Assembly (NCBI RefSeq): GCF_026339735.1
Contig: NZ_JAPEQG010000001.1
Location: forward strand, 6,391,501-6,455,500
DNA: 64,000 nt
DNA from: Streptomyces sp. NBC_01669
Lineage (GTDB): Bacteria > Actinomycetota > Actinomycetes > Streptomycetales > Streptomycetaceae
Direction of reading: 5' to 3'
Positions 32,160 through 41,457 of this stretch are shown one piece after another; within the stretch, counting starts at the first letter, position 1; every line of letters starts with the position of its first letter. The notes beneath the pieces are model-generated. The model had not been told where the DNA came from, searched no databases, and saw nothing but the letters and a program-made list of their open reading frames with translations. Made by a program: the position numbers and the translations under genes.

Positions 32160-32621
32160 TCAGACGTCGAGGGTCACCCTGCAGGTCCAGCCGTCGGGGC
32201 CACCGCGCAGCTGGAGGTCGTGCAACGAAACGGCCTTGGGTACCGCACCGACCGGCACGACGGTGCCGACGTCTGCCATCCGGAAGCGGACCGACAGCTC
32301 CCGGCCGTCCCCCGCCGACCGGATCGGCCCCACCTCCACATCGAGCGGGATCTCACCGTCGGTATCCATCCGGTAGACGACCTCCTCCAGGACGGACACC
32401 AGTAGATCCTCGTCGGACTCCGCCGTGACCGCGTATTCGCGTTCCCCGGCGACTGCTGATCCGGACGTGTCGGCGAAACCCTCCACGACCGCGCGCACCG
32501 CCTCACCGATGCAGCCCTCGGCCGTCGGCGACCACGCCTCCACCCGCATGTCCGCGGTGTGTGGCACATCCCGGTGGCCACGCGCGCCGGGCTGCTTCCC
32601 CACAGGTTCCCGACCGTCCAC
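32160..32621 (-). CDS. Archease (RtcB activator)
   Basis: This small acidic protein of about 153 residues assists RtcB guanylylation and lets it turn over. Family features: GHRDVPHTADMRVEAWSPT (HTAD motif with metal-binding Asp), AVVEGFAD, the strand-helix DEDLLVSVLEEVVYRMDTDG, and the C-terminal KAVSLHDLQLR and CRVTLDV with terminal Asp. The start is uncertain: GTG at 32619-32621 has GGAGAGG 9 bases upstream, GTG at 32603 is also possible, and the frame is open to 32774. First gene of the operon with CapA and rtcB; its presence confirms that the RtcB here belongs to the archease-dependent type. Confidence 0.9.
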   Translation of the reverse strand: MDGREPVGKQPGARGHRDVPHTADMRVEAWSPTAEGCIGEAVRAVVEGFADTSGSAVAGEREYAVTAESDEDLLVSVLEEVVYRMDTDGEIPLDVEVGPIRSAGDGRELSVRFRMADVGTVVPVGAVPKAVSLHDLQLRGGPDGWTCRVTLDV

Positions 32622-32908
32622 GGTCGGCACCTCTCCGTCGTCTCCGGATGCACAGCCTGACGCCGAGTTCTCCGAGCCGCAGGCGATGCCTCCTCCAGAG
32701 TCGTCCCGTACACCGCTTCGGGGCAACCTGCACGAGGTGACGTACGCGGTCACCGGCCACGGGGCGGTCGGCAAGGTCGGCCATCAAGACCTGAAGCCAC
32801 CCGTCGGCGCCGCGCACATTCACTCGCCCCTACCCGCCCTGTTGACCGCAGGCAATCGACATATGACATACGGTAGTTGTCCCGCTGTCCTCGTGAAGGA
32901 GTGCACGC

Positions 32909-33838
32909 ATGCCGGTCTCGCTCGGTCTCGGTCTTCCGCAGATGAAGCAGTACGACATCGGTCGCGACGTGGCTGCGGTGGCACGCGCGGCGGAGGACGC
33001 CGGGTACGAGAGCCTGTGGGTCTTCGAGCGCGTGCTCTTTCCGGAGCCGGCCACCCAGGGGCTGTACGGCGTACCGGGGCTGCCGTGGCCCGATCAGTAC
33101 CGCAGCGTCGCCGACCCGCTGGTCACCCTCACACTGGCCGCCGCGGCCACCGACCGGGCCCGGCTCGGCACCAGCGTCCTGGTTGCCCCGCTCCACGTAC
33201 CGTTCCAGCTGGCCCGATCGCTCGCCTCGCTCGACGTCGCGAGCGGCGGCCGGGTGATCGCGGGTCTCGGAACCGGCTGGTCACTCGACGAGTACGCGGC
33301 CGCCTCGGTCGCCCCCTTCGAGAAGCGCGGCGCGGTCCTGGACGAACTGCTGGACGTCTGCGCGGTCGTCTGGGGCCCGGACCCGGTCTCGTACCGGGGC
33401 GAGCTGACCACCATCGCACCGGCCGAGGTCGGCCCCAAGCCCGTTCGCCCCATCCCGGTCTATCTGCCGGCGAACAGCCCACGCGCCGGCCGCCGGCTGG
33501 TGGACCGGGCGGACGGCTGGATGCCTGTGGCCATGGGCCCCTCGACACTGGCCGAACAGTGGCGGCGGGTACAGGACCTGGCGGCCGAGCGTGGCAGGCA
33601 GAGGCCGATCGAGGTGTGTGCCCGTGCCAATGCGAGATACAGCGCCAAGCCGTTCGAGGGCGCGGACCGGCAGCCCTTCCAGGGCAGCGTGGCCCAGATC
33701 GTGGAGGACCTGGTGGCCCATGCTGCAGTGGGTGTGTCGGAGATCCTGCTGGACCTCCAGGCGACGACGCGAGACGCCGCCGAACTGGCCGATGTGGCGG
33801 CCGAGGTGTATCGGGCGGCCCGAGCGGCGGGCGTCTGA
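32909..33838 (+). CDS. LLM-class F420-dependent oxidoreductase
   Basis: This 309-residue luciferase-like TIM-barrel oxidoreductase is probably F420-dependent (TIGR03619-type). Landmarks: LGLGLPQMKQ, AEDAGYESLWVFERVL, LAAAATDRARLGTSVLVAP, VASGGRVIAGLGTGW and RPIPVYLPANS. It is a cytoplasmic enzyme with unknown substrate. ATG 32909 follows GAAGGAG. A TTGACC -35-like element lies at 32842-32847 upstream; the intergenic region is shared with the divergent archease operon. Confidence 0.9.
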   Translation: MPVSLGLGLPQMKQYDIGRDVAAVARAAEDAGYESLWVFERVLFPEPATQGLYGVPGLPWPDQYRSVADPLVTLTLAAAATDRARLGTSVLVAPLHVPFQLARSLASLDVASGGRVIAGLGTGWSLDEYAAASVAPFEKRGAVLDELLDVCAVVWGPDPVSYRGELTTIAPAEVGPKPVRPIPVYLPANSPRAGRRLVDRADGWMPVAMGPSTLAEQWRRVQDLAAERGRQRPIEVCARANARYSAKPFEGADRQPFQGSVAQIVEDLVAHAAVGVSEILLDLQATTRDAAELADVAAEVYRAARAAGV

Positions 33839-34083
33839 CGGATGCGCCGAGGAAGCACCGGTCTGCCGTCAGGCGGGACTGGGCCCCGTCCCGCCGACAG
33901 CACACCCCCGCATCCGCCCCTCGGATTGCGGCGGGTGCCTGCCAGGGTTCCTGCGAAGCATGAGCCGGTGTTCACGATCGGGTGCTGGTCGGCTACGCCC
34001 GGTCCGCCGCGCGGACCGTGGGGGCACCGGCGGACCGATGATCCCGACAGGCTCTCAGTCACCGAACTGGTGGGTATCCACCC

Positions 34084-35280
34084 TCACCCGTCGAGCGCCG
34101 GGTGATCCCGGCCGATGTTCGGGGCGCCGTCTCCATTCCCGGGGAGCAGCCGGGCCTCGGCGCTCGGCAGCTTGCTCCACCAGTGGTCGAAGCGGCGATA
34201 GACCTCCGGATCGCGGTCGGCCAGGAAGGCCGTCAGCGACCGGGCCTCGGAGGCGAGTTGCTCCCAGATGTCGTCCGGTAGGGGGTGGAAGGCGGTCGCC
34301 TCGATTCCTCCCTCGGCCGGACGCCACACACCGGCGACGTACCCGTCGATCAACAGGGTCGGCAGCACGTCGCCGTTCCTGCGGGTGACGAGCGTGCGGT
34401 AGTCCGGTGGGATGACACGGCTGCGGTCGGAGTAGGCCAGCAGGATGCTGTCCCACATGGCCATCAGCCGGGGCGGTGCCGGCGTGTCCTCGTGCGGACG
34501 CGATGCGCCCGGCGTGTCGAACAGTTCTTCGCCGTTCGGCCCTTCCAGCCGCTCGATGGCACCGTCACCGGCGAGAGCCCGCAGCGCCGTCCGGGCCCTG
34601 GCGCGCTGGACCAGTGCGAACTGTGCCACGTCCGCCACCGATGCGGGCCCGAACCCCTCGAGATAGCGCTGGACCAGCGTCTGCAGGGACGCGGCGGACA
34701 CCTCCGGGTTCGCCAGCACCGGTCGGGTCGGGGGCGCGACATACGACGGACGGGAGCCGAAGGACCACGGTGGCGTGGTGGGTGCGTGCAGCAGTGGCGT
34801 GTACTGCCGCAGCCCCCACCACGCTCCGGGCTTCGGCGGCGCACCCAGCCGCTGTGCGAGCCAGGCCTCGTACTCCGCGGCCGTTCGCGGCCGGTCGGCG
34901 AACGCGAGCAGCTCCGGAACCAGCGCGTCGGCGTCCTCGGCAGTCAGCCCGGACGCGGTGAAGCGGTCACCCAGCCTGGAGGCACGCAACAACGGCTGCA
35001 CGGCCTCACGAAAGGCCCGGAAATCGTCGATGTGGACGGCATGCAACGTGATCCGCATGAGGGTCGACTTGACGACCGTGTGGCCGGCGAAGGCCGAATC
35101 GAGGTCGGCCGGGTCGAAGTCGGTGAGCCGGTTCCACAGCGCGACGTAGGGCGAGGCCGCCTGCTGCGCCTGCAGCGCGACCACGCGCCGTACCGCATCC
35201 GCGACGCCGAGCGTCTCCCGCTGCAACAGCAACTGCCGAGCGAGCGTGGAGCGGTTGAGCTCTCGCGCTGTGATTCGCAT
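34084..35280 (-). CDS. Winged-helix DNA-binding protein (HTH_42; AlkX/YcaQ-like family)
   Basis: The 398-residue protein belongs to the HTH_42 superfamily that includes the DNA glycosylases AlkX/YcaQ and AZL, which unhook interstrand crosslinks. Landmarks: VVALQAQQAASPYVALWNR near residue 33, where the glycosylase QxQ/QxR motif is LQAQ; STLMRITLHAVHIDDF; and winged-helix repeats around LVQRYLEGFGPASVADVAQF and DVLPTLLIDGYVAGVW. Full length. Whether it is catalytic cannot be read from sequence alone. Streptomyces that make DNA-damaging metabolites often carry several such paralogues. Confidence 0.87.
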   Translation of the reverse strand: MRITARELNRSTLARQLLLQRETLGVADAVRRVVALQAQQAASPYVALWNRLTDFDPADLDSAFAGHTVVKSTLMRITLHAVHIDDFRAFREAVQPLLRASRLGDRFTASGLTAEDADALVPELLAFADRPRTAAEYEAWLAQRLGAPPKPGAWWGLRQYTPLLHAPTTPPWSFGSRPSYVAPPTRPVLANPEVSAASLQTLVQRYLEGFGPASVADVAQFALVQRARARTALRALAGDGAIERLEGPNGEELFDTPGASRPHEDTPAPPRLMAMWDSILLAYSDRSRVIPPDYRTLVTRRNGDVLPTLLIDGYVAGVWRPAEGGIEATAFHPLPDDIWEQLASEARSLTAFLADRDPEVYRRFDHWWSKLPSAEARLLPGNGDGAPNIGRDHPALDG

Positions 35281-35889
35281 GCCGTGACCGTCTCATTCCC
35301 CATGTCGTGGGCCCGGCACCGACGACGCGCGCGGAGTACCCGGCTGTGCACCCTAACCCGTACGCCGGCACCTGATCGAGACCCGCAGCCCCCACCGTCG
35401 TGATCCGAGAGCTGCCCATCATCGGACTTTCTCCAGGCGAACTTCCTTGCGAAACCGGTCCGTTCCGGAGTCGGTCGCAGCAGCCCGGCGTCGATCGGGC
35501 CCGCACGCGTCCGGGTACTCGGTGACGCATTCCCGTCGGTGTACGGATGTCGTGCGCGGTGGCCCTCGACAGGCGATTTTCGGCCAGTGCGTCGCCGCGT
35601 CGCGAGCCGCGGGGTGGCCCCCGGAGGGCTGCGTTCCGCTCACGCTCCTCCGGGGTGGGGTCCATGCGTCCGGGCGGGTGGTCACCGGAGAGGGGAAACG
35701 CCCGGCCGGAATGCGGTGCGGGCGGCAGTCGCCGCGCGCACGGTGGGTCCGCATGTGATTCCGGATCGCCGACCCATCCCGGACCTGCGGTTGTGTGCCG
35801 CGAAGAGCGTTTCCGTGTGCGGTCAAGTTAACGAATACGTAAGGCAGTTATGATTCAACACTTGACAGGTGCGCATCACTACGCCACCT
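35281..35889. other. Intergenic region with CBM gene promoter
   Basis: About 600 bases without a supported gene. Near 35820-35890 the DNA becomes AT-richer and contains TTGACA (35862-35867) followed by the CebR operator, a likely promoter for the cellulose-binding gene. Confidence 0.5.
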
Positions 35890-35903
35890 TGGGAGCGCTC
35901 CCA
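35890..35903. promoter_or_regulatory. CebR operator
   Basis: TGGGAGCGCTCCCA is a perfect 14 bp match to the CebR consensus for cellulose/cellobiose-responsive genes in Streptomyces. It lies downstream of a TTGACA -35 element, overlapping the expected transcription start, and 122 bases before the signal-peptide ATG. Confidence 0.92.
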
Positions 35904-36025
35904 TCGTCAAGACTTGCACGCTTCCCCACCCTCCGCTCCCCACATCTTCGAGACGTGAACCGGAGGCATGGGCGCCGTCGCGCTCCCATGCCTCCGGCTG
36001 TTCTCGGCCGAGGAAAGCGAATGTC

Positions 36026-36882
36026 ATGAGTCTGGCAAAGCGCACCATGCACGGCTGCCCGGGCGGGCTGCCGGTTCTGCTGCTCACCGCATGTGCAGTC
36101 GCCGCATCGCTGGCGGGCGTGCCGGCCGCGGCGGCGGTGGCGACACCCAGGCGCCTTCCGCGCCGACCGGCCTGACGGTCACGGGGAAGACGAGCGGCAG
36201 CGTCTCGCTGTCCTGGTCGGCCTCGACCGACAACACCGGCGTGACGGCCTACGACGTCTACCGCGCGGGAGTGCAGGTGGGCTCCTCGGCCACGACGTCC
36301 TTCACCGACACGGGGCTCACCGCCTCGACGGCGTACAGCTACACGGTCAAGGCCCGGGACGCGGCCGGGAACGTCTCGGCGGCCTCCGCCGCCGTCTCCG
36401 CAACCACGTCCGAGGGCGGCGGAACGGGCACCGGCACCCTCAAGGTCCAGTACAAGAACAGCGACTCGTCGGCTACCGACAACCAGATCCGGATGGGCCT
36501 GCAACTGGTCAACACCGGGAGTGCCGCGGTGAACCTGTCCACGGTGAAGGTGCGCTACTGGTTCACCCCCGAGGCCGGCGCGAGCACCTTCGGTACCGCC
36601 TGTGACTACGCGGTGCTGGGCTGCGGCAGTGTGACCCTCGGGGTGACGGCCTCCGGCAGCTCGGCCGCCGGGGCCAGCCACTACCTGGAGGTCGGTTTCG
36701 GCAGCGGCAGCCTCGCGGCGGGGGCCTCCACCGGGGAGATCCAGCTGCGTCTGAACAAGACCGACTGGTCGAACTTCAACGAGGCGGACGACTACAGCCG
36801 CAGCACCAACACGGCCTACGCCGATGCGGCGAAGGTCGGCGTGTACGTGGGCGGCACCCTCGCCTGGGGTACCGCTCCCTGA
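36026..36882 (+). pseudogene. Secreted FnIII - CBM3 cellulose-binding protein, signal peptide out of frame
   Basis: ATG 36026 opens a clear Sec signal peptide: MSLAKRTMHG, then a hydrophobic core LPVLLLTACAVAASLAGVPA. Its frame closes at a TGA near 36173. The rest lies in another frame: the linker GGGGDTQAPSAPTGL, a fibronectin type III domain (LTVTGKTSGSVSLSWSASTD to about 36410), a Gly/Thr linker, then a family 3 cellulose-binding module (LKVQYKNSDSSATDNQIRMG to GTLAWGTAP). No start with a signal exists in the second frame. A one-base indel in the GC-rich run near 36128-36150, or a deletion that removed a catalytic domain at the linker, would explain it. A sequencing error is possible. The CebR box predicts cellulose induction. 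Confidence 0.8.
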
Positions 36883-36981
36883 CCTGTCCGTCCCCCCTTT
36901 CCGCCACCGATTCCACCGCTCCCGTTGCCGCTCCTGTGCCGCGGCGACGGGAGCGGCCGCGCAATGCGTGCGGGACGGCCT

Positions 36982-37431
36982 TCAGTTCGTGTGCGGGCGA
37001 CCGTCGGCCGCGTCATGGGTCTGCTTCAGGGCCATGGGGAAGGCCGATGGACCGGTGGGGCTGCACAGCGCGTCGGGGGCGCGGTGGGGGCGAAGGTCCC
37101 TGAGGACGGACTCGACTTCGCAGAGGAAGGATTGATAGGAGGTCAGGCGCTGCCATTCGGAGTCGGGGACGCCGGGCACCGTAGCGGCGCACGCTGACCA
37201 ACTTGCCACCAGTTCGGCGTACAGCGGTGTGTCACTTGCCGTCTCCGTGTACGTCTGACCCGGCATGAACGCGCCGGTGATCTGCTCGCGCGGTGCGCGC
37301 GCTCCGTGTGCCGCATCCAGCTGGGGCCTCGGGCGCGGCCGGGCATGAGAGGGGCGTGGGGCCTGCGAGGGGCGTGGAATGGATGCCGCCGAGCCCCTGC
37401 CGATGACGGTAGCGGATGAGGGTGCGTTCAT
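36982..37431 (-). CDS. Hypothetical protein
   Basis: The protein has about 149 residues and I do not recognise the family. The central part looks genuinely coding: TPLYAELVASWSACAATVPG, then DSEWQRLTSYQSFLCEVESV, a predicted helical segment. The ends are Pro/Arg-rich and low in complexity. Starts are possible at ATG 37431 (no clear ribosome site) or at ATG 37266, just before GQTYTETASD. It is divergent from the hypothetical regulator-like gene at 37564. No signal peptide or membrane segment. Confidence 0.5.
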   Translation of the reverse strand: MNAPSSATVIGRGSAASIPRPSQAPRPSHARPRPRPQLDAAHGARAPREQITGAFMPGQTYTETASDTPLYAELVASWSACAATVPGVPDSEWQRLTSYQSFLCEVESVLRDLRPHRAPDALCSPTGPSAFPMALKQTHDAADGRPHTN

Positions 37432-37563
37432 GACGGTGGTAACGATCAACCGCCATTTGGGTAACTACCGTCCGACACGGCAAGATTAGATGGAGTTTCA
37501 CCTTTCTTGGTGCCTTTGAGCCGAAAATCGCTTCAAATCCTGTGGAGGGACGTTGGTCCCGGC

Positions 37564-38391
37564 ATGGAACCGAGGGAGCTGTGGGAGCGTCATGCCGTAC
37601 TGGCGCGGGCCTATTTCAGGAATGACGAGGACGTGCGCGATGCGCAGAGCACCCTCGACGAGCAACAGGCGAACCGTATGCGGACGCTGGCTGCGTTCGC
37701 GGTGACGCTGGGGAGCGACGGGACCGTCGCGGATCTCCTCGGGCTCCATGAACGCGAAGTGCGCATGGCTCGCCGCACCGTGGGAAAGGACGATGCCCGG
37801 GCAATCGCCAAGGCGCTCCTGGACCACCACGCTGCCGATGCGCACGAGCTGTCTCCCGAGGACGCGGACAGATGCCTGCCGTACGCGGAACCGGGGGAAA
37901 GGCCGGTGTCCCATGACGCTCCGGCCCCACCTCCGTGCCCCCCTCACGCCCCGGGCACCCCGGACGTTGCCGACGAGGCGGTCCAGGGAGTGGTGTCGTC
38001 GACGGCCGTGGACGCGGTCCTGGTCGGTGCGTGGAGCACCGGGGCCGACCTCTCCGTACTGGCAGGTGAGCTCGGTCTCGACCTCCCTCGCCTCGTCGCC
38101 CGCACCCGCTACCTGGAGGCGCAGGGCCGCCTCACCCAGGCCCCGCAGCCTCTGGACCGTTCCGGCCGTCACCGCCGCGTCGAAGGCGCCGAGGCGCCCA
38201 CCGTGTCCCGGCCCCAGCAGTGGTACTACCCCACCCAGCATCGCCCGTCGCACCAGGCGACGACGTGGGACCAGGCGACGACGTGGGACCAGCAGGCTTC
38301 TCACACCACCATGAACTCCGCACCGATGCATGACTGGGACGGCATCCTCGATCAGTGGCAGGTCGCCACCAGCCCCACGTCCTCCTGGTAG
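37564..38391 (+). CDS. Hypothetical protein with putative helix-turn-helix
   Basis: In this 275-residue protein the N-terminal half is helical, with a possible HTH in TVADLLGLHEREVRMARRTV (about residues 57-76), after MEPRELWERHAVLARAYFRN. A Pro-rich linker (about 115-135) follows, then a second helical segment (VQGVVSSTAVDAVLVGAWST, LSVLAGELGLDLPRLVARTR) that also looks HTH-like. The C-terminus is Trp/Gln/Tyr-rich with a short repeat QATTWDQATTWDQ. ATG 37564 follows GGAGGG at about 14 bases. A Streptomyces-type regulatory protein is plausible, but I know no family name. Confidence 0.65.
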   Translation: MEPRELWERHAVLARAYFRNDEDVRDAQSTLDEQQANRMRTLAAFAVTLGSDGTVADLLGLHEREVRMARRTVGKDDARAIAKALLDHHAADAHELSPEDADRCLPYAEPGERPVSHDAPAPPPCPPHAPGTPDVADEAVQGVVSSTAVDAVLVGAWSTGADLSVLAGELGLDLPRLVARTRYLEAQGRLTQAPQPLDRSGRHRRVEGAEAPTVSRPQQWYYPTQHRPSHQATTWDQATTWDQQASHTTMNSAPMHDWDGILDQWQVATSPTSSW

Positions 38392-38448
38392 GGAACCGCA
38401 CCGGAGCTCCCGGCGGCGGCGAGTCCGATGCCGTCGTGGCGGATTCCA

Positions 38449-39354
38449 TCACTCCGCTGCCGTCCGGGCCCACTTCTCCTGAAGGGACCGATAGTCGATC
38501 ACCACGATCCCTTCCTCCCGGAGGATTTCGCGGGCCTTGGGCGAGACGAGGAACTCGTAGTCGGTCCGGCGCACGCGCCAGCCGTCGGGCTCGATCGCCT
38601 GCGCCTCCTCGTTGCCGAGACCCGGATGTACCGCCCATTCGCTGAGACCGGTCGGCAGGGTGCGCAGCAGTTCGGTGTAGCGGGCCGGCTTGCCGTCGAT
38701 GTCCAGAGCGAAACTGTCCAGGAACGGCCGATCGGTGACCGGCAGCCCCTGCCGTCGCAGCTTTCGGCGCCCCGGCTCGAGCCAGATCCGTACCGCCAGG
38801 CCGTACTCGGCGGCCAGCGCCACGGTCAGGTCGAGGATGTCGTCGCGTCCGCCGTCGGCCAGGCAGTGCCAGTCCAGATGAGTCGGGGACAGACCGGCTT
38901 CGAACACGGCGTCGATCTGCGCGCGGAACTCGGATTCGACCTCGTCGATACGGGCCCGGGCGAGGAGCTCGGAGCGGGTGGCGGGAGTGAAGAGATCGCC
39001 CGCGTCGTCGAGCAGGGACGGGACGTGCGCCTTCGGCGTCAGCGGGCCCCACCGGTAGTGCGTCGTATCGCACACCAGTGTGAGGTGGATCCCGAACGGG
39101 ATCTCCGGACGCCCGCGGAGCAGATGCATGGCGTGCAGCGCCCAGGGGCACGGCGCCATGAGGCTGCAGGAACTGACGATCCCCCGCTCGATCGACTCGA
39201 TGACGGCCGAGTTGACGGCGTGGTACATCCCGAGGTCATCGGCGTTGATGATGAGTACCCGGGCGTCGGGAGGGAATCCCAGCAGCTCGGACGAGAGCAC
39301 CGAGGACGGGGTTGCTGCCGGTACGACGACGTCTTCTTCTCTGCGTTCATCCAT
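38449..39354 (-). CDS. ChbG/HpnK (YdjC) family deacetylase
   Basis: This 301-residue carbohydrate deacetylase-like enzyme of the YdjC family removes acetyl groups from oligosaccharides such as chitobiose. Metal and catalytic motifs: VLIINADDLGMYHAVN, FGIHLTLVCDT and LSPTHLDWHCLADGG. The C-terminal region has EWAVHPGLG and the terminal helix SPKAREILREEGIVVIDYR. ATG at 39352-39354 is preferred to upstream in-frame starts because the family begins a short distance before NADD. It is divergent from the GNAT gene. Confidence 0.85.
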   Translation of the reverse strand: MDERREEDVVVPAATPSSVLSSELLGFPPDARVLIINADDLGMYHAVNSAVIESIERGIVSSCSLMAPCPWALHAMHLLRGRPEIPFGIHLTLVCDTTHYRWGPLTPKAHVPSLLDDAGDLFTPATRSELLARARIDEVESEFRAQIDAVFEAGLSPTHLDWHCLADGGRDDILDLTVALAAEYGLAVRIWLEPGRRKLRRQGLPVTDRPFLDSFALDIDGKPARYTELLRTLPTGLSEWAVHPGLGNEEAQAIEPDGWRVRRTDYEFLVSPKAREILREEGIVVIDYRSLQEKWARTAAE

Positions 39355-39473
39355 CCCGGCAGTGTGAACTCCCGGTGGCAGGCCGCGCTGGGAATTCGAG
39401 GCCGGTGCGGCGCCGATGTCCGAGGTGTCGAAAGGCAGTTGACGTCCCACCGCGCGCACGGTTTCCTGCTGCG

Positions 39474-39914
39474 ATGAGTGATCTTCGCTTCGAACCCGTG
39501 GACGCCGAAGCCACGCTTCAGGACTGGCGGCACGTTCACAACACGATCATTCCCACTGCCGAGTTGTCTCTCGACGAGGTGCGTGAGCGTGTCCGGCGTC
39601 ACCGGTTGGAGGTGGCCTATCTCGACGATGCTCTCGTGGGCTGTTCGACGGTGCGGCCGCCCACGAGTGAGGCATCGGTGGCCACCGTCATCGCCCGGGT
39701 GCTCCCCGCTCACCGGCGACGGGGGATCGGTGCCCAACTCTACGCACGAGGGCTGGAACAGGCGCGAAAGCTTGGCGCGGACGTCATCGAGACGGTTGTC
39801 CTGGCGACCAACCCGGACGGGCTGCGGTTCGCGCACGCGCACGGATTCGTCGAGGTCGACCGCTATGTGCTGCCGGGTGACAGCGTGCCCTTCATCGATC
39901 TGCGACTGGCCTGA
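39474..39914 (+). CDS. GNAT-family N-acetyltransferase
   Basis: This 146-residue acetyl-CoA-dependent transferase shows motif A IARVLPAHRRRGIGAQLYAR near residues 74-93, the helix LEQARKLGAD, and the final strands with ATNPDGLRFAHAHGFVEVDR. ATG 39474 begins MSDLRFEPVD. Substrate unknown. It is convergent with the glycosyltransferase gene, with a hairpin between them. Confidence 0.88.
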   Translation: MSDLRFEPVDAEATLQDWRHVHNTIIPTAELSLDEVRERVRRHRLEVAYLDDALVGCSTVRPPTSEASVATVIARVLPAHRRRGIGAQLYARGLEQARKLGADVIETVVLATNPDGLRFAHAHGFVEVDRYVLPGDSVPFIDLRLA

Positions 39915-39927
39915 GCGAGCTTGTCGG

Positions 39928-39954
39928 CGGGCGCCCGCGCGAACCGGGCGCCCG
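39928..39954. terminator. Probable bidirectional terminator
   Basis: Two copies of CGGGCGCCCG (39928-39937 and 39945-39954) can pair across a 7-base loop between convergent genes. Confidence 0.45.
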
Positions 39955-39968
39955 TCGGCACGTCCGGG

Positions 39969-40871
39969 TCAGATGACCGGTGGCCGCCCCAGCATCGTCA
40001 TCCGCCACACCGTGCGCCACCGCATCGGCTGCCGACGCCCGCACGGGGTGCGGACCCCCTCGGCGAAGCCGCCGGCCCAGGCGCGCAGTCCCGTGGCCGA
40101 TCGGGTGCGGGCCACGGTGAGGAGGGTCCAGGTGCCCAGATAGGCGGGGACCAGAGGGAGCGGCAGATTGCGGCGGGCCAGCCAGACGCGATTGCGGGCC
40201 GTCATCCGGTAGTAGACCGAGTGCCGGGCCGGGGACGTCTTGGGGTGCTGGAGCAGCAGATCGGGCTCGTAAAGGATCTTCCAGCCTGCGTCGAGCGCCC
40301 GCCAGGAGAGGTCCGTCTCCTCGTGCGTGAAGAAGAACTCCGCCGGCCATGGGCCGGTTTCCGCGAGCATCTTCATGGAGAGGGCGTGGCCACCGCCGAG
40401 GAACGCCGTGACGGGGCCGCGCCGCATCGGGTCGGTGGCGCGCAGCCGGGGGACGTGGCGGCGCTGCGTCTCGCCGTGTTCGTCGGCGATACGGAACCCG
40501 ACGATGCCGAGCTGCGGGTCGGCGGCGTACAGCTCCTGGACCTTGCGCAGCACACCGGTGTCGACGAGCAGACCGTCGTCGTCCAGCTCGACGACGACAT
40601 CCACGTCCCCGCGTTCCGCCAGTGCCGCGATGGCGACGTTACGGCCGCCGGGGCAGCCGAGGTTCTCGTCCAGCTCGATCGTGGTCACGCCGCCGGCGAG
40701 GCCCGACAGGCCGGGGAAGCCGGTGAAGTCCGGGAGCGGCGAGCCGTTGCCCACGACGACGAGACGGGCCGGCAGCACGTCCTGCATGGCCACCGAGGCC
40801 AACAGCGCCTCGACCTGCTGCGGGCGGTCGCCCATGGTCACGATGGATACGCCGATGCGCGGTTCGGACAA
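39969..40871 (-). CDS. Family 2 glycosyltransferase
   Basis: This 300-residue GT-A type enzyme transfers a sugar from a nucleotide donor. It shows IGVSIVTMGDRPQQVEALLAS at the N-terminus, the DxD-like VVVELDDDGLLVDTG near residue 90, and GHALSMKMLAETGPWPAEFF with the catalytic-base region EETDLSWRALDAGW near 200. The C-terminal part has a hydrophobic amphipathic segment. The rhamnosyl- or mycolyl-arabinogalactan-type relatives add wall polysaccharide sugars, but the acceptor is not predictable here. TTG at 40869-40871 is the start chosen because AGGAG lies 8 bases upstream. Confidence 0.88.
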   Translation of the reverse strand: MSEPRIGVSIVTMGDRPQQVEALLASVAMQDVLPARLVVVGNGSPLPDFTGFPGLSGLAGGVTTIELDENLGCPGGRNVAIAALAERGDVDVVVELDDDGLLVDTGVLRKVQELYAADPQLGIVGFRIADEHGETQRRHVPRLRATDPMRRGPVTAFLGGGHALSMKMLAETGPWPAEFFFTHEETDLSWRALDAGWKILYEPDLLLQHPKTSPARHSVYYRMTARNRVWLARRNLPLPLVPAYLGTWTLLTVARTRSATGLRAWAGGFAEGVRTPCGRRQPMRWRTVWRMTMLGRPPVI

Positions 40872-40984
40872 GGTCAGCACTCCTGAGCTCGCTGCGGTGC
40901 CCGCGATCGTAGTCGCTCGATGTTCAGCTGTCGGTCGCCGCCCTGCCACAGGGCGGATGTCGCTGCCCGGTAGGGGATCGGCCG

Positions 40985-41386
40985 TCAGGAACCGGGGGCG
41001 CCGTCGGCCTCACCGGTCCGCTCCGGCGAGGGCACCCGTGCCGCGATCCGGCGCAGATGCCCCGCGAAGACCTGGGGCGCCTCGGGGGTGAGGGTGCGGA
41101 GGGCGACCATCGCCGTCACGACGACATCGCAGAGTTCCGCCTCCACGTCCTGCCAGGAATGGGTGACGCCCTTGCGCGGGTTCTGACCGATGGCCCCGAT
41201 GACGGCCTGGGCGACCTCGCCGACCTCCTCCGAGAGTTTCAGCATCCGCAACAGGAGATCCTGCTCGGGGCGGATGCCGGTTCCCGCGTCGAGCCAGCTG
41301 CGGAGGTGGTCGATGGTGTCCCAGGGAGACCGGTCCGCATCGTCGGTGTCCGTGCCGTCCGGGCGGCCGTTCAGGTCGGCGTTCAT
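40985..41386 (-). CDS. MazG-like nucleotide pyrophosphohydrolase
   Basis: This 133-residue all-alpha NTP pyrophosphatase cleaves nucleoside triphosphates to monophosphates. The metal site is LSEEVGEVAQAVIG together with ELCDVVVTAMVAL, matching EExxE and ExxD. The start ATG at 41384-41386 gives MNADLNGRPDG; a longer in-frame extension lacks support. It is divergent from the aldo/keto reductase, with only 71 bases between starts. Confidence 0.87.
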   Translation of the reverse strand: MNADLNGRPDGTDTDDADRSPWDTIDHLRSWLDAGTGIRPEQDLLLRMLKLSEEVGEVAQAVIGAIGQNPRKGVTHSWQDVEAELCDVVVTAMVALRTLTPEAPQVFAGHLRRIAARVPSPERTGEADGAPGS

Positions 41387-41457
41387 ACGGTGCAGCCTGC
41401 CATGTCCGGACACCGGTGCTTGTCCTCGTGCGCACTCCAACTCCTAGCCTGCGTGGC

